The notes beneath the pieces were generated by a model. That model was not told the origin of the DNA. It saw only the letters and a program-made list of their open reading frames with translations, and did not search any database. This document shows positions 61,760 to 64,000 of a stretch of 64,000 nt of DNA, in pieces (positions within the stretch are counted from its first letter, which is position 1; every line of letters begins with the position of its first letter). The translations under genes and the position numbers were made by a program. The stretch comes from Streptomyces sp. NRRL S-646. Lineage in GTDB: Bacteria; Actinomycetota; Actinomycetes; Streptomycetales; Streptomycetaceae. Where the stretch lies: contig NZ_JODC01000013.1 of NCBI RefSeq assembly GCF_000720765.1, positions 124,001-188,000 of the forward strand. The letters are read 5' to 3'.

Positions 61760-62551
61760 GTGAGCCCTTCTCTTCCTTCCGGCCTCCTCGGCGACCTCGA
61801 CCCCACGAGTGATCGTGCGGTCTTCCGGCAGATCGCCGACCAGCTGCGCGAGGCCATCGACCGCGGGCGATTTCACGAGGGCGACAAGCTGCCCTCGGAA
61901 GCCGACCTTGTCGAGCATTACGGGGTATCCCGTATGACGGTTCGAAACTCCTTCTCCATCCTTCAGGGGGAAGGGCTCGTTCATGCCGAGCACGGCAAGG
62001 GCGTCTTCGTGCGGCCCCGGCCACCCGTGCGACGCCTGGCCTCGGACCGGTTCGCACGGCGGCACCGGGAGCAGGGCAAGTCCGCCTTCATCGTCGAGGC
62101 CGACGCCGCCGGCAGTCACCCGCAGGTCGACTCGCTGGAGGTCAAGGAGGAGAAGGCCAGTCCGGACGTCTCCGCCCGGCTCGGGTCCGTGCGGCGGGTG
62201 CTGGCCCGGCGGCGGCGGTATCTGCTGGACGGGCGGCCGGTCGAGTTCGCCACCTCCTACCTGCCGCTCGACATCGCCCGCGGTACGCAGATCGCCGAAC
62301 CCAACCCCGGGCCCGGCGGCATCTACGCCCGTCTCGAAGAACTGGGCCACCGCCTCGACCACTTCGAGGAGGAGATCCGGGCCCGAATGCCCTCGCCCGC
62401 CGAGGTGAAGACGCTGCGGCTGGCCTCCGGCGTGCCGGTCATTCACCTCATCCGGACCGCCTTCGATGCCGAGGGGCGGGCCGTCGAGGTCTGCGACACG
62501 GTCATGGCGGCTGACGCGTACGTACTGTCGTACCAGCTCCCGGCGACCTGA
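61760..62551 (+). CDS. GntR-family repressor, KorSA-like
   Basis: A 263-residue protein. GTG start after AAAGGAG. The winged-helix N-terminus is VFRQIADQLREAIDRGRFHE, then GDKLPSEADLVEHYGVSRMT and VRNSFSILQGEGLVHAEHGK. The C-terminal UTRA domain (RRRYLLDGRPVEFATSYLPL; ARMPSPAEVKTLRLASGVPV) places it in the HutC subgroup. KorSA of pSAM2 belongs to this subgroup and represses replication/transfer genes. The divergent Nudix gene and downstream tra-type genes support the same role. Confidence 0.9.
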   Translation: MSPSLPSGLLGDLDPTSDRAVFRQIADQLREAIDRGRFHEGDKLPSEADLVEHYGVSRMTVRNSFSILQGEGLVHAEHGKGVFVRPRPPVRRLASDRFARRHREQGKSAFIVEADAAGSHPQVDSLEVKEEKASPDVSARLGSVRRVLARRRRYLLDGRPVEFATSYLPLDIARGTQIAEPNPGPGGIYARLEELGHRLDHFEEEIRARMPSPAEVKTLRLASGVPVIHLIRTAFDAEGRAVEVCDTVMAADAYVLSYQLPAT

Positions 62552-62573
62552 TCGCATGGGCGGCGGCGCAGTA

Positions 62574-62936
62574 CTAGGCGGTCGGATCGTCCTCAACTTC
62601 GGGCTCTGGCGTGAACCAGTGGCCGATGCTGGTCCACGTGAAGCCCTCCCGCCAGGCGCGCTCGTCGGCCACCCAGTCGAGGAGTGCTTGCAGGACCTTG
62701 TCCTGCGACACCGTCTGCGTCTGGTAGTGCTCCGCGGGAACGCCGTCGCGGTACTCCAGTTGGTACGTGTTGTTGTCGCGGAACCAGACCTGGACGTACC
62801 AGTGGCCCGCGCGGTTCTCGTCCTGCCGCTCAAGGATCATGTGGTCGCCGCTTTGCAGGTTGGCGAGCATCGTGCCTATCGCCGGCTTCGAGGGGCGCTT
62901 CAGCACGTGGCCCCGACTGTTGGTCGCAATCAGCAT
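62574..62936 (-). CDS. Hypothetical protein of the transfer module
   Basis: About 120 residues from the ATG at 62936 (MLIATNSRGHVLKRPSKPAI); an upstream ATG at 63014 is possible but crosses a predicted operator. SGDHMILERQDENRAGHWYV, then QVWFRDNNTYQLEYRDGVPA and HYQTQTVSQDKVLQALLDWV: an alpha/beta domain like the immunity-type small proteins of Streptomyces. It converges with the GntR gene. Function unknown. Confidence 0.65.
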   Translation of the reverse strand: MLIATNSRGHVLKRPSKPAIGTMLANLQSGDHMILERQDENRAGHWYVQVWFRDNNTYQLEYRDGVPAEHYQTQTVSQDKVLQALLDWVADERAWREGFTWTSIGHWFTPEPEVEDDPTA

Positions 62937-63014
62937 GGGCAGAGCATGCCGCAAGGGTCTGACACCGGCCTGGTGCACGGGGCGTTTCCCGAACTCGTAC
63001 ACCCCAACAGGCAT

Positions 63015-63030
63015 ACTCGTATAGACGAGT
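63015..63030. promoter_or_regulatory. Operator palindrome ACTCGT-ATAG-ACGAGT
   Basis: A perfect six-base inverted repeat with a four-base spacer, between divergent genes. It overlaps the longer possible start of the gene at 62574 and lies about 90 bases upstream of the TTG at 63121. Best candidate for the KorSA-like regulator's consensus. Confidence 0.6.
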
Positions 63031-63086
63031 GGGCAAGTTGTGAGGCATAGTGGTCCACGCGTTCCCGGGAGCGGGTTCGCAGGGCG

Positions 63087-63106
63087 CTACATGTATAGAC
63101 GAGTAG
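63087..63106. promoter_or_regulatory. Second operator CTACATGT-ATAG-ACGAGTAG
   Basis: The spacer ATAG and right half ACGAGT match the 63015 site; the left half has two mismatches. It ends 14 bases before the TTG of the gene at 63121, so binding would block its transcription. Confidence 0.55.
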
Positions 63107-63120
63107 ATAGGGGAAGTTCC

Positions 63121-63480
63121 TTGCGTACCATCCGCGTTGAGACCTCGGCCGCGACGATCCTGCTGACCGAGGCTCCCGAGCCCAAGGTCCGCGACCGGCA
63201 GACCGGCGAGATCGCCAAGGACGCTGTCAGCGGTGAGGCGCTGATGACGATCGGCGTCGTCCACATCGAGGACGGCGAGTCCTCGCTGATCAAGGTCACG
63301 GTTCCGGAGAGCGGTGTCTCCGAGGGGCTGGCGCTGGGTGCGCCGGTCTCGCTGCCGGGACTGGTCGCCCGGCCGTGGGAAAGCGTCTTCAACGGGCAGC
63401 AGCGGCACGGCATCGCCTTCCGCGCCGCCGCCGTCACCCCGGCCGCCTTCCCGGCGGCTTCGACGGAGGCAGCCGCCTGA
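63121..63480 (+). CDS. Conserved hypothetical protein upstream of the Tra gene
   Basis: A 119-residue protein, TTG start after AGGGGAAG. MRTIRVETSAATILLTEAPE, PKVRDRQTGEIAKDAVSGEA, LMTIGVVHIEDGESSLIKVT, SLPGLVARPWESVFNGQQRH. From memory, proteins like it precede the FtsK-type transfer gene in Streptomyces integrative elements. The stop overlaps the next ATG (TGATG). Role unknown; possibly transfer-accessory. Confidence 0.8.
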   Translation: MRTIRVETSAATILLTEAPEPKVRDRQTGEIAKDAVSGEALMTIGVVHIEDGESSLIKVTVPESGVSEGLALGAPVSLPGLVARPWESVFNGQQRHGIAFRAAAVTPAAFPAASTEAAA

Positions 63481-64000
63481 TGTCCGACCTGACGACAATC
63501 CTGGAGGTGGGTGGTCCCCTCGCCGCGCTCGGCGGCGGGGCCGCCTACACCCGGGCCAAGCACCCGGGCGTGTACTGGTCCACCGTCGGCCTCCCGATAT
63601 CCACCGCCAAGCTCCTCGGCTCGTACAGCTCGGTCATGGAGGCCTGCGGGCTGACCGTGGCGCCGTCCCGGCTGCGGGTCCTGGCGGTCAAGGCGACCAC
63701 GAACCGTGAGATACGGCCCGTGCCGCCGCGCCGGGGCCTGATCCGGCCCACCTCGACCGGGCTGCGGATACGGCTCCGGCTCGCACAGGGGCAGGAACCC
63801 GCCGACGTAGCCGCCTCGGCCGAACGGCTGCGGCACGCCTGGGGCGTTCACGCCGTGTACGTCACCACCCGAGGACGCCATGCCGTTCGTGCGCGACTAC
63901 CGCACCATTCCGCACCAACTCACCCTCGGCGCCACGCTGTCCGGCAAGTCCATGTACCTGCGCCACCTCATCACCGGTCTGGCTCCGCAGTCGGTCGCCC
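63480..64000 (+). pseudogene. FtsK/SpoIIIE-type transfer (Tra) gene, frameshifted, cut by the window edge
   Basis: ATG overlapping the previous stop. It opens MSDLTTILEVGGPLAALGGG, AAYTRAKHPGVYWSTVGLPI (one N-terminal membrane-like stretch). After HAWGVHAVYVTT the frame is lost near 63870, and the next frame gives MPFVRDYRTIPHQLTLGATL then SGKSMYLRHLITGL, the Walker A of TraB/TraSA-type DNA translocases. In intact relatives I recall about 45-50 residues between these parts, so an out-of-frame deletion is likely. The 3' part is outside the window. Confidence 0.8.

Noticed and set aside
62684..62962. Plus-strand ORFs overlapping the hypothetical gene at 62574-62936
   Set aside because: They are antisense shadows; the minus-strand product has a coherent alpha/beta text (TYQLEYRDGVPAEHYQT).

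Overview
High-GC actinobacterial chromosome, almost certainly Streptomyces. The signs are extreme G/C at third codon positions, frequent GTG/TTG starts, the lysC-asd-ECF sigma-SURF1 order that I recall from S. coelicolor, XRE/DUF397 pairs, many secreted proteins, and a pSAM2-like integrative conjugative module at the right end. Functions are assigned by reading motifs; nothing was searched.

Layout. (1) 1-3.9 kb: accessory genes, namely a frameshifted partial gene, a broken XRE/DUF5753 + DUF397 pair, an HTH/zinc-ribbon protein and a Uma2 nuclease. (2) 3.9-7.9 kb: TauE-type permease, secreted NTF2-like protein, two-component system, small secreted protein. (3) 8.0-9.9 kb: a two-gene diketopiperazine locus, a cyclodipeptide synthase overlapping a CYP121-like P450. 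(4) 10.2-23.0 kb: mostly core genes, namely lysC (with an internal beta-subunit start), asd, an ECF sigma/membrane-protein pair, SURF1, a methyltransferase, an S9 peptidase, an RCK-type membrane protein and a permease/His-rich membrane pair. (5) 23.2-34.1 kb: a STAND-WD40 protein, three secreted proteins (beta-propeller, trypsin-like with VCBS repeats, C-terminally anchored), and a second sigma/membrane-protein pair.

(6) 34.2-49.1 kb: a decayed tyrosine integrase, then a 13.3-kb interval bounded by two direct copies of the 3' half of a tRNA-Pro(CGG). The interval reads as a stress-response island: PP2C/SpoIIE phosphatase, STAS antagonist, three DUF5994 paralogues, CsbD, Asp23 plus a small membrane partner, desaturase, CorA, two aldo/keto reductases, an alcohol dehydrogenase and a divergent MmyB-type regulator. 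(7) 49.1-60.5 kb: visibly A+T-richer cargo with a cysteine-hairpin protein, a two-gene unknown operon, transposase and ku remnants, an oxidoreductase with an orphan operator, and a convergent pair of XRE-STAND-repeat NTPases. (8) 60.5-64 kb: a pSAM2-like module of Nudix (Pif-like), GntR (KorSA-like) and FtsK-type Tra genes, with shared ACTCGT/ACGAGT operators. I read 49.1 kb to beyond the right edge as one integrative conjugative element stacked on the older island.

Several reading frames are broken (about 0.44, 1.7, 1.96, 14.9, 34.9, 39.4, 61.0 and 63.87 kb). Most lie in accessory DNA and probably reflect gene decay. The 16-G run at 14.9 kb, and some single-base shifts, could be assembly errors.
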